Below are positions 16,179-26,383 of a stretch of 64,000 nt of DNA, piece after piece. The notes beneath the pieces were generated by a model that searched no databases, was not told the origin of the DNA, and saw only the letters and a program-made list of their open reading frames with translations. Made by a program: the position numbers and the translations under genes. How positions within the stretch are numbered: position 1 is the stretch's first letter; every line of letters begins with the position of its first letter. Source of the DNA: Lentilactobacillus curieae (GTDB taxonomy: Bacteria > Bacillota > Bacilli > Lactobacillales > Lactobacillaceae); the NCBI RefSeq assembly GCF_000785105.2, contig NZ_CP018906.1, forward strand, positions 1,426,001-1,490,000, written 5' to 3'.

Positions 16179-18203
16179 GTGCGTGCAATACTTTCTGGAG
16201 TTCATCAAAAGAAGAATAACCAAGTACTAGAGTTTGAATTACTAGATGTTGTCGGTTCTCTTGATAACTCATACATTTTATTTGTTGAAAAAAATAGTCA
16301 AGCTTCAATTATGCAGCCAATCAATAAGGTGTTAAGTCATAATATCATTAGAATAACCGTTGATGCACAAGATTTTCACTTTGATAACACCGACCAAACT
16401 GAATTTGAATGGCAGATTTATTTCGTAACTAATTCAGCTAGTACTAAAGAAGTTGTCCAAGTTGAAAGTGAGTATCTAAGTGATCGTCATCAGTTGGAAT
16501 TAACTAGTTACTATCAATTTAATTCTGACCCTGCAGGGATGGCTAACTTTAACATTCGAACAAAGCAGTCAGACGAACACTTCATGACCAACTCAATCAA
16601 CTTGACTGACACTAGTCTGGAAATTACCGGATACAACAAAATCAACGGGACTAAAATCAATAACCAACGTGTGATTTTGAAGAGTCAAGAAAGCGGGACT
16701 ACACTAGATTTTCCAATCACGGAAACAATGTTTTCTGGGATGTTTACAGTAGCAATTCCACTAACCGATATCCCACAGAATTCGGCTTGCTTGCTATTTA
16801 TTAACTACGAATTGAACGGGCAAAATATTGAGCAAAAGATGATCATTGCTAAGTCACTTGCTGGTCAGGCCACGGATATTGCATTACCTGGTAATCGGGA
16901 AATCATGCTTGAAAAGCGCTTTGACAACAGTGTGTTGGTAAAGGAATTTCCTGGGGCATCATTCGGCCAAAAGGTAATGGCGGCTGGTGGCAAAGCCAGC
17001 AACGTAGTCGACGTGATCAACATGATTCAAGATAAGCTCAACTTGATGCGGATGCGGTTCTTATTTAAACGTGGCCATTCACCATTTGAAAACACCACAA
17101 TCGTGTTTGAAAGTTTTGGAGGTCGTCAAGTTAGTGATAGCCCATATGCGATTTACCAACTTTTCCAAAAGCTATATCCAGGAATCAATATGGTTTGGTC
17201 AATTGATAAATCACTCAAATCTTTCTGTAAAGAAAACGGAATTCGGTACGTAGTTCGTCGGACTAACAAGTGGGTTAGAACCCTTGAAAAGTCCCAATTT
17301 TGGATCAGCAACGCCCGTTATCCAGCATGGGTTAAAAAACCTAATTATGTAACTTACATTCAAACTTGGCATGGGACCCCACTTAAAAAGTTAGGACTAG
17401 ACATCGAGAATGTTTCTATGCCCGGAACCACAACGGCAAAGTACCATAAGAACTTCGTTAAAGAAGCTAATAGGTGGGACGCATTGGTATCACCTAATGA
17501 TTACTCAACCCAAATCTTCCGTTCAGCATTTGGATTTAATAATCAAATTCTAAAAATTGGGTATCCCCGAAATGATGAGTTAATCAATACTAAGCCTGAT
17601 GAAATCACAGCTTTAAAAGAGGAATTAGGAATCCCCTTGGACAAAAAAGTGGTTATGTACGCACCAACGTATCGGGATAACCAATTTGCTCAAAAGGGTA
17701 AGTATACCTTTGAGTTGCCGTTTGACCTTGATGACTTTAAGCGTTCATTCGGGGATGATACGGTGCTCATCTTGAGAATGCATTATTTGATTTCGAATGC
17801 CTTAGACATTTCGCAGTACGAAGACTTTGTTTATGACTTTTCAAGTCATCCAAACATTTCTGATCTGTACTTGGTATCTGATTTATTGATCACCGATTAC
17901 TCGTCAGTATTCTTCGACTACGCATATCTCAAGCGCCCAATTCTCTTTTATCCTTACGATTATCACTTGTACAAGGAAGAACTTCGTGGCTTCTACCTGG
18001 ATTACGAAAAAGATTTACCGGGTAAGATTGCGAATACGCCAAAGCAACTACTTGAAGAAATTCATCACGCTTTGAAACACCCTGATATGAGTGCTAACCA
18101 ACAGTTTATGAACTTTTATAATCGGTTCTGTGCAATTAACGATGGTTTGAGTTCACTTAAAGTGGTTAACTACGTAATGCACCAAATTGAAAAGGGAGTT
18201 TAA
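16179..18203 (+). CDS. CDP-glycerol glycerophosphotransferase (TagB/TagF family)
   Basis: The 674-residue protein has a C-terminal Glyphos_transf domain from about residue 300, with ESFGGRQVSDSP, QTWHGTPLKK (catalytic His), APTYRD, LRMHY and TDYSSVFFDY. This domain transfers glycerol phosphate from CDP-glycerol to a membrane-linked teichoic acid chain. The first 290 residues form a beta-rich accessory region that I cannot assign. Its size is nearer to the polymerase TagF than to the primase TagB, but function cannot be settled by length. GGGGACG lies before a GTG start. Terminator at 18215. Confidence 0.9.
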   Translation: MRAILSGVHQKKNNQVLEFELLDVVGSLDNSYILFVEKNSQASIMQPINKVLSHNIIRITVDAQDFHFDNTDQTEFEWQIYFVTNSASTKEVVQVESEYLSDRHQLELTSYYQFNSDPAGMANFNIRTKQSDEHFMTNSINLTDTSLEITGYNKINGTKINNQRVILKSQESGTTLDFPITETMFSGMFTVAIPLTDIPQNSACLLFINYELNGQNIEQKMIIAKSLAGQATDIALPGNREIMLEKRFDNSVLVKEFPGASFGQKVMAAGGKASNVVDVINMIQDKLNLMRMRFLFKRGHSPFENTTIVFESFGGRQVSDSPYAIYQLFQKLYPGINMVWSIDKSLKSFCKENGIRYVVRRTNKWVRTLEKSQFWISNARYPAWVKKPNYVTYIQTWHGTPLKKLGLDIENVSMPGTTTAKYHKNFVKEANRWDALVSPNDYSTQIFRSAFGFNNQILKIGYPRNDELINTKPDEITALKEELGIPLDKKVVMYAPTYRDNQFAQKGKYTFELPFDLDDFKRSFGDDTVLILRMHYLISNALDISQYEDFVYDFSSHPNISDLYLVSDLLITDYSSVFFDYAYLKRPILFYPYDYHLYKEELRGFYLDYEKDLPGKIANTPKQLLEEIHHALKHPDMSANQQFMNFYNRFCAINDGLSSLKVVNYVMHQIEKGV

Positions 18204-18214
18204 CTCCGAAAAAA

Positions 18215-18253
18215 CTCTAGGCTCAGTCATTTTGGCTGAATCTAGAGCTTTTT
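18215..18253 (+). terminator. Terminator of the teichoic acid cluster
   Basis: CTCTAG (18215-18220) and CTAGAG (18242-18247) with an inner TCAG/CTGA pair block form a stem followed by CTTTTT. Confidence 0.85.
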
Positions 18254-18286
18254 AATTAGGGTAATCTTGAATATTTCCCCCTCTAT

Positions 18287-18314
18287 TTGGTAGACCGCTA
18301 AAATGTGTTAAAAT
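18287..18314 (+). promoter_or_regulatory. Promoter of prfC
   Basis: TTGGTA at 18287-18292 and TAAAAT at 18309-18314 are 16 bases apart; the start codon is 35 bases on. Confidence 0.65.
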
Positions 18315-18348
18315 TAATTGGTAGATTTTACGATCGAAAGGAAATAAT

Positions 18349-19923
18349 ATGACAGACCAACAATTAAAGCAGGCGGACACTAACCGACGAACGTTTGCAA
18401 TCATTTCTCACCCCGATGCTGGTAAGACAACGATTACTGAACAATTACTTTTGTTTGGTGGCGTAGTTCGAGAAGCTGGTACGGTTAAAGCTAGAAAGAC
18501 TGGAAACTTTGCCAAGTCTGACTGGATGGAAATTGAGCAAAAACGTGGAATTTCCGTTACTAGTTCGGTAATGCAGTTTGACTATTCAGGTAAACGAATT
18601 AACATTTTGGATACCCCAGGACATGAGGACTTCTCTGAGGATACTTACCGGACTTTAATGGCTGTTGACTCAGCAGTCATGGTAATCGATTCCGCTAAGG
18701 GAATTGAGCCCCAAACAAAGAAATTGTTCCAAATTTGTAAGATGCGGGGAATCCCGATCTTCACATTCATGAACAAGCTTGACCGTGATGGTCGGGAGCC
18801 CATGGACTTAATTGATGAATTGGAAGAAGTTTTGGATATTGAAGCTTACCCAATGAATTGGCCAATTGGCATGGGTAAGACATTGACGGGAATCTTTGAC
18901 CGTTATAATCACCGAGTTGAATTGTACAAGCATGATGATCCATCCGAAATGGTTGAACTAGATGATGACAACAATCCAATCAATAATGCTGAATTGAGCG
19001 AAGACCAACAGTTTGAGGAAGCTAAAGACAATATTGATTTGTTAGACACCGCTGGTAACCAGTTTGATGCTGAAAAAATCAAAACGGGGGACCAGACGCC
19101 GGTATTCTTTGGTTCAGCCTTAGTTAATTTTGGAGTTAAGACATTCTTTGATGCATACTTAAACTTTGCTCCAGCTCCTAGCCCCCATAAGACTGAAGAG
19201 GGAGAAGCAATTGATCCTGCAAGTGATCAGTTCTCTGGATTTGTGTTTAAAATCCAAGCCAATATGAATCCTAATCACCGGGACCGAATCGCTTTTGTCC
19301 GGGTATGTTCAGGCGAGTTTGAAAAGGGCATGGACGTTAACCTATTTAGAACTCAGAAAAAGATGCGGCTTTCTAACGTGACTGAGTTTATGGCCAATAC
19401 CCGAGAAAATGTCAAGACTGCTGTTGCTGGAGACATTATCGGGCTATACGATACTGGTAATTTCCAGATTGGCGATACGATTTATACTGGGAAAAATGCC
19501 ATTCAATACGAAAAGTTGCCACAATTTACCCCTGAGTTGTTTGTACGGGTAGCAGCTAAAAACGTAATGAAACAAAAGTCATTCCATAAGGGAATCAACC
19601 AGCTAGTTCAAGAGGGTGCCGTGCAACTTTACACGTCCTACTCGACGAACGATTACATTTTGGGAGCTGTCGGACAACTTCAATTTGAAGTGTTCCAATT
19701 TAGAATGCAAAATGAGTACAACTCTGAAGTTACCATGGAACCAATGGGCAAGAAAACTGCTCGTTGGATCGATCCGGAACAGCTTGATGAGAAGATGTCT
19801 TCATCTCGGAACTTGCTTGTTAAGGATCGCAATGGTGATCCACTATTCTTGTTTGAAAATAACTTTGCTTTGCGTTGGTTTAAGGACAAATATCCTGATG
19901 TTGAACTAACTGCTAAGCTATAA
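18349..19923 (+). CDS. prfC: Peptide chain release factor 3
   Basis: The 524-residue translational GTPase recycles RF1/RF2 after termination. It has the G1 loop SHPDAGKTT (residues 20-28), the switch region [11 protein letters not shown]3 DTPGHEDF and G4 MNKLDRD, followed by domains II and III with the RF3-type end PDVELTAKL. The Gly-Ile-Ser-Val-Thr switch and length separate it from EF-G. GAAAGGAAATAAT precedes the ATG. A C69 dipeptidase gene follows after 21 bases. Confidence 0.97.
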   Translation: MTDQQLKQADTNRRTFAIISHPDAGKTTITEQLLLFGGVVREAGTVKARKTGNFAKSDWMEIEQKRGISVTSSVMQFDYSGKRINILDTPGHEDFSEDTYRTLMAVDSAVMVIDSAKGIEPQTKKLFQICKMRGIPIFTFMNKLDRDGREPMDLIDELEEVLDIEAYPMNWPIGMGKTLTGIFDRYNHRVELYKHDDPSEMVELDDDNNPINNAELSEDQQFEEAKDNIDLLDTAGNQFDAEKIKTGDQTPVFFGSALVNFGVKTFFDAYLNFAPAPSPHKTEEGEAIDPASDQFSGFVFKIQANMNPNHRDRIAFVRVCSGEFEKGMDVNLFRTQKKMRLSNVTEFMANTRENVKTAVAGDIIGLYDTGNFQIGDTIYTGKNAIQYEKLPQFTPELFVRVAAKNVMKQKSFHKGINQLVQEGAVQLYTSYSTNDYILGAVGQLQFEVFQFRMQNEYNSEVTMEPMGKKTARWIDPEQLDEKMSSSRNLLVKDRNGDPLFLFENNFALRWFKDKYPDVELTAKL

Positions 19924-19944
19924 AAAAATGAAAGAAGTGCCATT

Positions 19945-21372
19945 ATGAGTTACAAACATTTATCAGCATGTACCAGTGTATTAGTCGGTAAAAATGCTTC
20001 AATCGACGGATCAACGATGATTGCCAGAAATGACGATACGTTCCTACCGCTAACACCCCAAAGATTTTACGTTCACGATGCAGTAACTGGTCGGAAGAAA
20101 ACTTGGGTTTCAGGTCAAAATGGTTTTACAGCAGAGATGCCAGCTGATGGATATCGCTACTTAGCAACTCCTAACGTTGAAGTTGATAAAGAAGGCGTAT
20201 ACGCTGAAAGTGGCTTTAATGAAAAGAACGTTGCTATGAGTGCCACTGAAAGTGTTTATGGGAACGAACGAGCACTTGCATTTGATCCACTAGTTGAAAA
20301 TGGACTTGCAGAAGATTCAATGCAATCAATGGTATTGCCATTTATCAACTCAGCTCGTCATGGGGTTGAATACCTCGGAAACTTGATCAAGGAATATGGT
20401 TCTCCAGAAGGAAACGGCGTTTTGTTCTCTGATAAAGACGAAGTTTGGTACATGGAAATCGTTACTGGTCATCACTGGGTTGCTCAACGGATTCCTGACG
20501 ACGCTTATGCTGTTACAGCAAACCAAGTTGCAATCCAACAAGTCGATTTTAATGATCCTGATAACTTTATGTACTCTGATGGAATTCAAGAATTTGTTGA
20601 AAAATATCATTTAAATACTGATAAGAAGGGCTTTAACTTCCGCCATATTTTTGGTACCGATAATGAAAAAGATCGTCATTACAACACTCCTCGAGTTTGG
20701 TTTGGACAGAGATATTTGAATCCTGAAATTAAGCAGGAACCAACTTCATCAGACCTACCATTTATTTGCCACACTAGTAAAAAAATCAGTGTGGAAGATA
20801 TTGAGTATATCTTAAGTTCTCACTACAACGAGACTGAGTTCGATCCCTTGGCTCGTGGAAATGAAGATACTAAAACAAAGTTCCGACCAATCTCAATGAA
20901 CCGGACGCAAAACTCACACGTTTTGCAAATTAGAAACGATGTTAATGAAGAGGCCTCAGCCATTATGTGGTTATCGTTTGGGGTTCCTGCTTACAGCCCA
21001 TTTGTGCCATTCTTTGGTAATGTGACTGATACTGACCCAAGTTACTCAGAAACACCGGTTCACTGTGACGACGTGAGTGCTTATTGGATGTATAGAAAAC
21101 TTTCTGTTTTAGTTGAATCTCACTACTCAGAATTTATCCAAGATGACGTTGACTTCTTAACGGCTTCGAAGGAAAAACTTCGTCGTCATGTTCAAGACTC
21201 ACTGGACAAGGCTGCCGGAATGACAGGTCAAGCATTGACTGATTACCTAACGGAGCAGAACCATACAATCGTTAAGGTAATGAGAGATGATGTTGAGGAC
21301 TTCATGCACCGCTTATTTGAAAAGGGATTGACCCTTTCTAAACTGACTTACAATATGGATAAAAACCTATAA
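19945..21372 (+). CDS. pepD: C69 family dipeptidase (PepD type)
   Basis: The 475-residue protein is an N-terminal nucleophile hydrolase of peptidase family C69. The presumed catalytic Cys9 lies in ACTSVLVGKNASIDGSTM, followed by ARNDD near residue 29 and later WYMEIVTGHHWVAQRIPDDAYAV, where Trp-Tyr-Met-Glu is typical. It should cleave dipeptides of broad specificity in the cytoplasm. The gene follows prfC closely, GAAAG lies before its ATG, and a hairpin terminator shared with the convergent helicase gene ends it. Confidence 0.93.
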   Translation: MSYKHLSACTSVLVGKNASIDGSTMIARNDDTFLPLTPQRFYVHDAVTGRKKTWVSGQNGFTAEMPADGYRYLATPNVEVDKEGVYAESGFNEKNVAMSATESVYGNERALAFDPLVENGLAEDSMQSMVLPFINSARHGVEYLGNLIKEYGSPEGNGVLFSDKDEVWYMEIVTGHHWVAQRIPDDAYAVTANQVAIQQVDFNDPDNFMYSDGIQEFVEKYHLNTDKKGFNFRHIFGTDNEKDRHYNTPRVWFGQRYLNPEIKQEPTSSDLPFICHTSKKISVEDIEYILSSHYNETEFDPLARGNEDTKTKFRPISMNRTQNSHVLQIRNDVNEEASAIMWLSFGVPAYSPFVPFFGNVTDTDPSYSETPVHCDDVSAYWMYRKLSVLVESHYSEFIQDDVDFLTASKEKLRRHVQDSLDKAAGMTGQALTDYLTEQNHTIVKVMRDDVEDFMHRLFEKGLTLSKLTYNMDKNL

Positions 21373-21376
21373 AAAA

Positions 21377-21434
21377 TAAAGCCCACCCACACAGAACGAA
21401 TGAGAAATTCATCTTGTGTGGATCGGCTTTTTTT
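21377..21434. terminator. Terminator between pepD and the DUF2075 gene
   Basis: AAAGCC and CCACACA on the left pair with TGTGTGG and GGCTTT on the right, with an inner ATGA/TTCAT block, and the plus strand ends in TTTTTTT. The A-rich left side can serve minus-strand transcripts. Confidence 0.8.
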
Positions 21435-22602
21435 ATTTGGTTGATTGATACAATTCGACTAATCGTTGACGCAGGGCATCATCGTAGGCGGTTAGGTAAA
21501 GTCCGTACTTACCACGTTTAATGAGGACGTTAAGCACATTGGCGATAAATTCTTTGTACTCTTCATTCGTGAAGTGGATATCTTTTCGTTTCTTAAAGAT
21601 TTCTTTGTGGGAATACTTTTCGGGAATGATGGTCATTGAATCAGTTTGTTTGTCGTATCCAAAAGACGGACCAATAATCATTCCGACGTAGTTTAAATCA
21701 AATCCTTGCAAAGTATAGATTGTGCCAACTTGGGTGATCGAACCTTCACGTTTAGCCCAGTGGGTTCTTTGTGGGTCCCACTCATCCCATGGGAGGCTGA
21801 ATGAATCCATTTCAACATTGTGGCGACCATCTATCCGTGGAAATCCGGAGGTGGCCACTACGCGGCTCATACCAACTTCTTTATTGCGCTTTTTAATGTT
21901 TTCAAACAATTCTCCAGCAGTATCAAAAACTTTAAATTCAAAGTCGCTATTTTCAGGGAATGGTTTCATTGGTTTTTGTTCAGTTAACTCATCCATCCAG
22001 GCGACTTGCTCATCGCTAGCTACCATTCTGTACTGGAAGTTCATACTAAATAGTTTGTGAGGATGGTTACCAATTGTCTTTTGCAGTAACTGTTTATCCC
22101 AATACATTTTTGATTGGAAGACTTGGTCAAAGTCATAAACAACTACTACGACCTTTGCAAGATTCATAAGGTCGGTTAATTGATTCTGACCACGGTAATG
22201 TGCATATGGTTCTGGTTTTGAATAGAGCAGGTGAGCTTCGTCAACAAAGATAATGTCATATTTTTCGTGATTTTTTTGAGCGTAATTGATCAAGGATGTT
22301 GGTCTTCTGATTGAGCTGACCTTCATGTTTGGAATTGATGCCCCCAGATCACGGTATGCCTTGTACAACTCTGGGTGGTTTACCACTAGCGAGGTCTTGT
22401 AATGCTTGTCAGTCATGTATTTTCTAACTAACTCCATAAGGACTACTGACTTACCTGTACCCGCAGCCCCTTCAATAACAGCCACTGAGTGTTGATTGTT
22501 GTTCATTGCTTGGCTGATATAGCCGTTGATGTCTGTGATAACGTGCTTTTGATCATCAGAAAGGTCATCAACAAAAAATTGTTCTTGAAGAATCTTATTC
22601 AT
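21433..22602 (-). CDS. DUF2075 family AAA/superfamily 1-like ATPase
   Basis: The 389-residue protein has Walker A IEGAAGTGKSVVLM (near residue 44), Walker B IIFVDEAHLL (near residue 117), an arginine-containing FQYR motif near residue 192 and a C-terminal TIYTLQGFDLNYVGMIIGP motif of superfamily 1 helicases. This is the DUF2075 layout. Many DUF2075 proteins carry an N-terminal GIY-YIG or restriction-type nuclease; this one has none and begins almost at the ATPase. A DNA or RNA helicase role is inferred. It has its own promoter and is not in an obvious operon. Confidence 0.85.
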   Translation of the reverse strand: MNKILQEQFFVDDLSDDQKHVITDINGYISQAMNNNQHSVAVIEGAAGTGKSVVLMELVRKYMTDKHYKTSLVVNHPELYKAYRDLGASIPNMKVSSIRRPTSLINYAQKNHEKYDIIFVDEAHLLYSKPEPYAHYRGQNQLTDLMNLAKVVVVVYDFDQVFQSKMYWDKQLLQKTIGNHPHKLFSMNFQYRMVASDEQVAWMDELTEQKPMKPFPENSDFEFKVFDTAGELFENIKKRNKEVGMSRVVATSGFPRIDGRHNVEMDSFSLPWDEWDPQRTHWAKREGSITQVGTIYTLQGFDLNYVGMIIGPSFGYDKQTDSMTIIPEKYSHKEIFKKRKDIHFTNEEYKEFIANVLNVLIKRGKYGLYLTAYDDALRQRLVELYQSTK

Positions 22603-22649
22603 GTAATTACTCCTAAATTAGCAGGATTTTAAAATAAAAAAGCTATTCC

Positions 22650-22658
22650 ATTATAGCA
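22650..22658 (-). promoter_or_regulatory. Extended -10 promoter of the DUF2075 gene
   Basis: On the minus strand TGCTATAAT is an extended -10 about 48 bases before the start codon. No clear -35. Confidence 0.6.
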
Positions 22659-22693
22659 GAACTTTTGGTCTGATTGCAGTCCGTCATGAGATG

Positions 22694-22740
22694 TACGAAA
22701 AGAGGAGGAGCAGCCATGGATACTTTGGCTGTCCCTCCTC
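22694..22740 (-). terminator. Terminator of the MucBP gene
   Basis: GAGGAGG and CAGCCA pair with TGGCTG and CCTCCTC (stem of 13 pairs plus an internal mismatch), followed on the minus strand by TTTTC, four bases after the stop codon of the MucBP gene. Confidence 0.85.
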
Positions 22741-22744
22741 AAAT

Positions 22745-23836
22745 TTAATTTACAATTACGTACCTTGCCGGGATGACCCCAATGCCTTTTAGTGAATACC
22801 ATTTAATATTTTGATCATCCAAAATGGTTGATTCAATTTTAACTGGAGTGCCATTTTCTAAGGTAGTTACCACTTTACTGTACGGTTTGTCGTATACATC
22901 AACGGTTTTATTATCTAAAAAATCAATGTAGCCATCGAGCATTGTCAAACTCGATTGCAATTTAGTAACATCCTCTGCATCGATTTCTGAGGGTGCTGAA
23001 CTCAAGGCAACATCATCTCCGGTTATCCATTGAGCACCGCCAATGTTGTACCACGTTTGTTGATCCTTCATATCAATCTTTAAGAAGACCTTGATAATCA
23101 GGCCCTTTGGCATTTTAGTTCTTAAAGCTTCACCATGCGGGTATTCATAAACGGTGTGGGCAGTATTTAGCTTAACGTAGTACTCAACGGGCTGAACAGT
23201 TTCCCACTGGTCATGGCGGTAATAGAAAGTAACGTCATGGCCTTCATGGTCAAAGTACCCATATTTTTTACCAGTGCTATTGGTAACCCGATATCCAGGA
23301 ATTTCAGGGGCAGAAATCTCGTAAAGTTGCTTCAATTTTCCAGTTACCATCGATACTGGGCGGAGCATCTCTGCCGTATCATAATTAACTGTGTAAACTT
23401 TAACGGGTGCCGCCAACTTTAAAGAATAGTGAAAAACAATTTTTTGATCAGTAACATCAAACCAGTTAGTGAAGTTATCCGTGTCTTCCAAAATATAATC
23501 CGGAAAGTCAGGAAGTTTTAAATTCAACTTGGTACCACTTTCACCTACTAAAATATCTGGCTCACGTAAGTCTTTGCCATCGCTGTCAACATAGAATAGA
23601 GTGGTCGATGTGATTTGCGGATTAACTTCAATTTGGCTTGAAGTTATATCCGGTACAGTTTCCTCTTTAGGGGGAGTTACGGCGTCCTTTTTTTCAGTAT
23701 TAATTTCACTGCCTGGTGTGCTGGTCTTGAAAATTGACTTCCGTGGTTTTTTACCAAACCGATTGGCGGCATTTCGTTGATTGCCACGTCGTGAGAGTCG
23801 ACTAATTTTATTATTGATCCAGTTAAAAAAAGCCAT
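22745..23836 (-). CDS. MucBP and SH3-like domain protein without signal peptide
   Basis: The 363-residue protein starts with a basic, Arg-rich segment (residues 1-35, for example WINNKISRLSRRGNQR) and a Pro/Thr/Glu linker. Two MucBP-like units follow (about residues 75-135, TTLFYVDSDGKDL..., and 138-200, ending VTFYYRHD). Two SH3-like units come last (about 205-265 with TAHTVYEYPHG, and 300-363 with KTVDVYDKPYSKVVTTLENGTPV). I see no signal peptide, membrane helix or LPXTG anchor, although MucBP and SH3 units are normally found outside the cell. GGAGTGG lies 7 bases before the ATG. Its own promoter and terminator isolate it from clpE. Function unknown. Confidence 0.8.
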   Translation of the reverse strand: MAFFNWINNKISRLSRRGNQRNAANRFGKKPRKSIFKTSTPGSEINTEKKDAVTPPKEETVPDITSSQIEVNPQITSTTLFYVDSDGKDLREPDILVGESGTKLNLKLPDFPDYILEDTDNFTNWFDVTDQKIVFHYSLKLAAPVKVYTVNYDTAEMLRPVSMVTGKLKQLYEISAPEIPGYRVTNSTGKKYGYFDHEGHDVTFYYRHDQWETVQPVEYYVKLNTAHTVYEYPHGEALRTKMPKGLIIKVFLKIDMKDQQTWYNIGGAQWITGDDVALSSAPSEIDAEDVTKLQSSLTMLDGYIDFLDNKTVDVYDKPYSKVVTTLENGTPVKIESTILDDQNIKWYSLKGIGVIPARYVIVN

Positions 23837-23875
23837 TTATGATCCACTCCCCCCCAAAAAACATTTAATAAAAAA

Positions 23876-23884
23876 ATTATATCA
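23876..23884 (-). promoter_or_regulatory. Extended -10 promoter of the MucBP gene
   Basis: On the minus strand TGATATAAT lies about 40 bases before the start codon; the -35 is poor. Confidence 0.6.
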
Positions 23885-23944
23885 TACAATTTTGAGTTAA
23901 TTGCTGATAAAAGGGGATTCTTAAGGATGTTTAAGATATTGATA

Positions 23945-23983
23945 TGTAAAGAAAAAATTCCGTTCATGGTGAACGGAATTTTT
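23945..23983 (-). terminator. Terminator of clpE
   Basis: A perfect 14-pair stem (AAAAATTCCGTTCA and its complement) with a 3-base loop ends in TTTTTTC on the minus strand, about 15 bases after the clpE stop. Confidence 0.92.
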
Positions 23984-23998
23984 GCCTGACTATTTAGT

Positions 23999-26248
23999 TT
24001 ACTTGTCCTCATCTTCAGAATGTTGATTATCTTCTGAGGTTGATTGAGTATCACTTGATGAAGAAATTACGATTTCATCGTCCTTAACATCCGCGTATAG
24101 CTTAGCATCAGCTGAGTGGTCAAGATAGTAATCCGCAACCTTATCTTCAATTTCTTCTTGAATAACTCTTCTCAATGGACGAGCTCCCATTGCTGGGTTG
24201 TAACCTAGATCAACTAACTTCTTCTTGGCAGCATCTGAAACTTCAATGTTCAAGTTTTGTTGAGCAAGCATTTCGTTAACATCATCAATCATCAAGGAAA
24301 CAATTTGTTGTAAGTTTTCCTTTGAAAGTGGGTTGAACTCAATAACATCATCGAAACGGTTCAACAATTCTGGCTTGAAGTAATTAGTTAATTTGTCGAT
24401 GACTGAGTGAGTCTTTCCTGAAGCGGCAGCAGCAAAACCTACGTTAGCTTCTGAATCACCAGTACCGGCGTTACTTGTCATGATGATAATTGTATCCTTG
24501 AATGAAACGGTTCTGCCTTGACTATCAGTCAATCTACCATCATCGAGGATTTGTAGGAACATGTGAAGTACGTCAGGGTGGGCTTTTTCAACCTCATCCA
24601 ACAGGATCAAACTGTATGGGTGGCGACGAACTTGCTCAGTTAACTGACCAGCTTCATCATATCCTACATATCCAGGAGGCGAACCGATCAATTTAGCCAC
24701 TGAGTGTGGTTCCATGTACTCAGACATATCGAATCGAATCATTGAATCTTTAGATCCAAATAGTTGATATGCGAGCTGCTTTGCCAACTCAGTCTTACCA
24801 ACTCCAGTAGGACCTACAAATAAGAACGAACCAATTGGCCGACCGGTTCCGTTGAACCCAACACGGTTACGTCTGATTGCACGAGCAACCTTTTCAACCG
24901 CATCGTTTTGGCCGATAACGTGTTCTTCTAGGTTAGGGCCAAGGTTCTTAAGTTGCTGTTGCTCTTGAGCCTGAAGTTCACCAACAGGAATCTCAGTTTT
25001 TTCCTCAACGATTTTTTGCATATCGGATTCAGTAACTTCTGGAATTGATGAAGGATCAACGTTTCCGTCAGACTTCTTTTGTTCCAGTTTTGATACTTGG
25101 TCACGGTAGTAAGCTGCTTTTTCGTAGTCTTCGTTTTTAAGAGCATCTTGTTTTTGATTTTCAGCACTTTTGATTTTTTCGTCAATAGTTGCTGGATCAA
25201 CAACGTTAATGGTTAAATTCTTGCGTGAGCCGGCCTCATCCAAAAAGTCAATTGCTTTATCTGGCAAGAAACGATCTTGAATGTAGCGGTCTGACAATTC
25301 AACAGCTGCCTTGATAGCATCATCAGAATACTTAACATGGTGATAATCTTCGTAGCGCTTTTGAATCCCTTGCAGGATCTTGACTGATTCCTCTGGTGAA
25401 GGTTCATTAACAGTGACTGGTTGCAAACGACGAGCTAACGCTGAGTCTTTTTCAATGTCACGATATTCCTTCAAGGTAGTGGCACCAATCAATTGGAACT
25501 CACCACGAGCAAGTGCAGGTTTTAAAACATTTCCGGCGTCCATTCCGCCTTCAGCGTTACCAGCACCCACGATTTCGTGAATTTCATCAATAAATAAGAT
25601 AATGTCAGGATTATCTTGAACCTCTTTAATCAATTGTTGCATTCTTTGTTCGAATTGGCCTCGAATACCGGTTCCTTGAACAAGAGAAACAACATCTAGT
25701 CTGATTACTTGCTTATTTTGAAGTTTTGCAGGAACATCGCCAGAAACGATTTGTTGTGCTAATCCTTCAACAACGGCAGTTTTACCAACACCAGCTTCAC
25801 CAATTAAAACTGGGTTATTTTTGGTCCGACGGTTTAAAATTTCAACCACACGGCTAATTTCGCTGTCACGACCAATAACTGGATCGATTTTCCCATCCTT
25901 AGCTAGTTGGGTCATATTGATACCGTACTGGCCTAATAATGAGTTCCCGTTACCTGAACGACCGTTTTGACCGCCGTTATTAGTGGGGCCTTGCGGTTGG
26001 GTAGGAGGAATTGATGATTGTGGGTTGTTGAACTCTGGATTTCCGCCTTGCATAGCGCGGAAAATGTCATCCAATCCACCAAATCCAAATGGATCTTGTG
26101 CCATATCCTGAGCACCTCCCTGGTTTCTTTGTCTGTTAGTCAGGAGTTGATAGCAATTTTGGCAAAGGTTAATTGTTTGCTTTGAACCATTTACATTCGT
26201 ATATAAATGGATAGTTGCTTCATTTTGATGGCAATTTTGGCATAGCAT
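23999..26248 (-). CDS. clpE: ATP-dependent Clp protease ATP-binding subunit ClpE
   Basis: The 749-residue protein is a Hsp100 unfoldase. Its N-terminal zinc finger has two CxxC pairs (CQNC at 3-6 and again near 29-32), the mark of ClpE. Two AAA domains follow, with Walker A GEAGVGKT and GPTGVGKT, separated by a UVR-like coiled segment containing [11 protein letters not shown]. It delivers misfolded proteins to ClpP. GGAGG sits 10 bases before the ATG at 26248; the frame to 26335 lies upstream of the transcription start. A CtsR box just after the promoter indicates heat-shock control. The acidic tail ends SEDEDK. Confidence 0.96.
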   Translation of the reverse strand: MLCQNCHQNEATIHLYTNVNGSKQTINLCQNCYQLLTNRQRNQGGAQDMAQDPFGFGGLDDIFRAMQGGNPEFNNPQSSIPPTQPQGPTNNGGQNGRSGNGNSLLGQYGINMTQLAKDGKIDPVIGRDSEISRVVEILNRRTKNNPVLIGEAGVGKTAVVEGLAQQIVSGDVPAKLQNKQVIRLDVVSLVQGTGIRGQFEQRMQQLIKEVQDNPDIILFIDEIHEIVGAGNAEGGMDAGNVLKPALARGEFQLIGATTLKEYRDIEKDSALARRLQPVTVNEPSPEESVKILQGIQKRYEDYHHVKYSDDAIKAAVELSDRYIQDRFLPDKAIDFLDEAGSRKNLTINVVDPATIDEKIKSAENQKQDALKNEDYEKAAYYRDQVSKLEQKKSDGNVDPSSIPEVTESDMQKIVEEKTEIPVGELQAQEQQQLKNLGPNLEEHVIGQNDAVEKVARAIRRNRVGFNGTGRPIGSFLFVGPTGVGKTELAKQLAYQLFGSKDSMIRFDMSEYMEPHSVAKLIGSPPGYVGYDEAGQLTEQVRRHPYSLILLDEVEKAHPDVLHMFLQILDDGRLTDSQGRTVSFKDTIIIMTSNAGTGDSEANVGFAAAASGKTHSVIDKLTNYFKPELLNRFDDVIEFNPLSKENLQQIVSLMIDDVNEMLAQQNLNIEVSDAAKKKLVDLGYNPAMGARPLRRVIQEEIEDKVADYYLDHSADAKLYADVKDDEIVISSSSDTQSTSEDNQHSEDEDK

Positions 26249-26301
26249 TAATTGCTTTCCTCCTTTAAAATTAGGAATAAAGGTGTTGGTCAAAAAATCA
26301 C

Positions 26302-26316
26302 TGACCAACTTTGACC
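26302..26316 (-). promoter_or_regulatory. CtsR operator of clpE
   Basis: Minus strand GGTCAAAGTTGGTCA is a tandem heptad repeat matching the CtsR consensus (GGTCAAA, 3-base spacer, GGTCAAA) in its first heptad fully and its second in 5 of 7. It lies immediately downstream of the -10 element, where CtsR would block initiation. A further GGTCAAA in the opposite direction lies at 26288-26294. Confidence 0.88.
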
Positions 26317-26326
26317 TTCGAAAATT

Positions 26327-26354
26327 ATTATACAATATCCAATAAGAGAATCAA
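26327..26354 (-). promoter_or_regulatory. Promoter of clpE
   Basis: On the minus strand TTGATT (26354-26349) and TATAAT (26332-26327) are 16 bases apart, directly upstream of the CtsR box. Confidence 0.85.
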
Positions 26355-26383
26355 GTAATATGACTAATGTTTGGGGTGACTTT

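Noticed and set aside
23213-23422. Plus-strand frame antisense to the MucBP gene
   Set aside because: It has no promoter or ribosome site, and coding bias favours the minus strand.
23677-24054. A 125-codon minus-strand frame between clpE and the MucBP gene
   Set aside because: It covers the clpE terminator and the MucBP promoter in a different frame, with no ribosome site.
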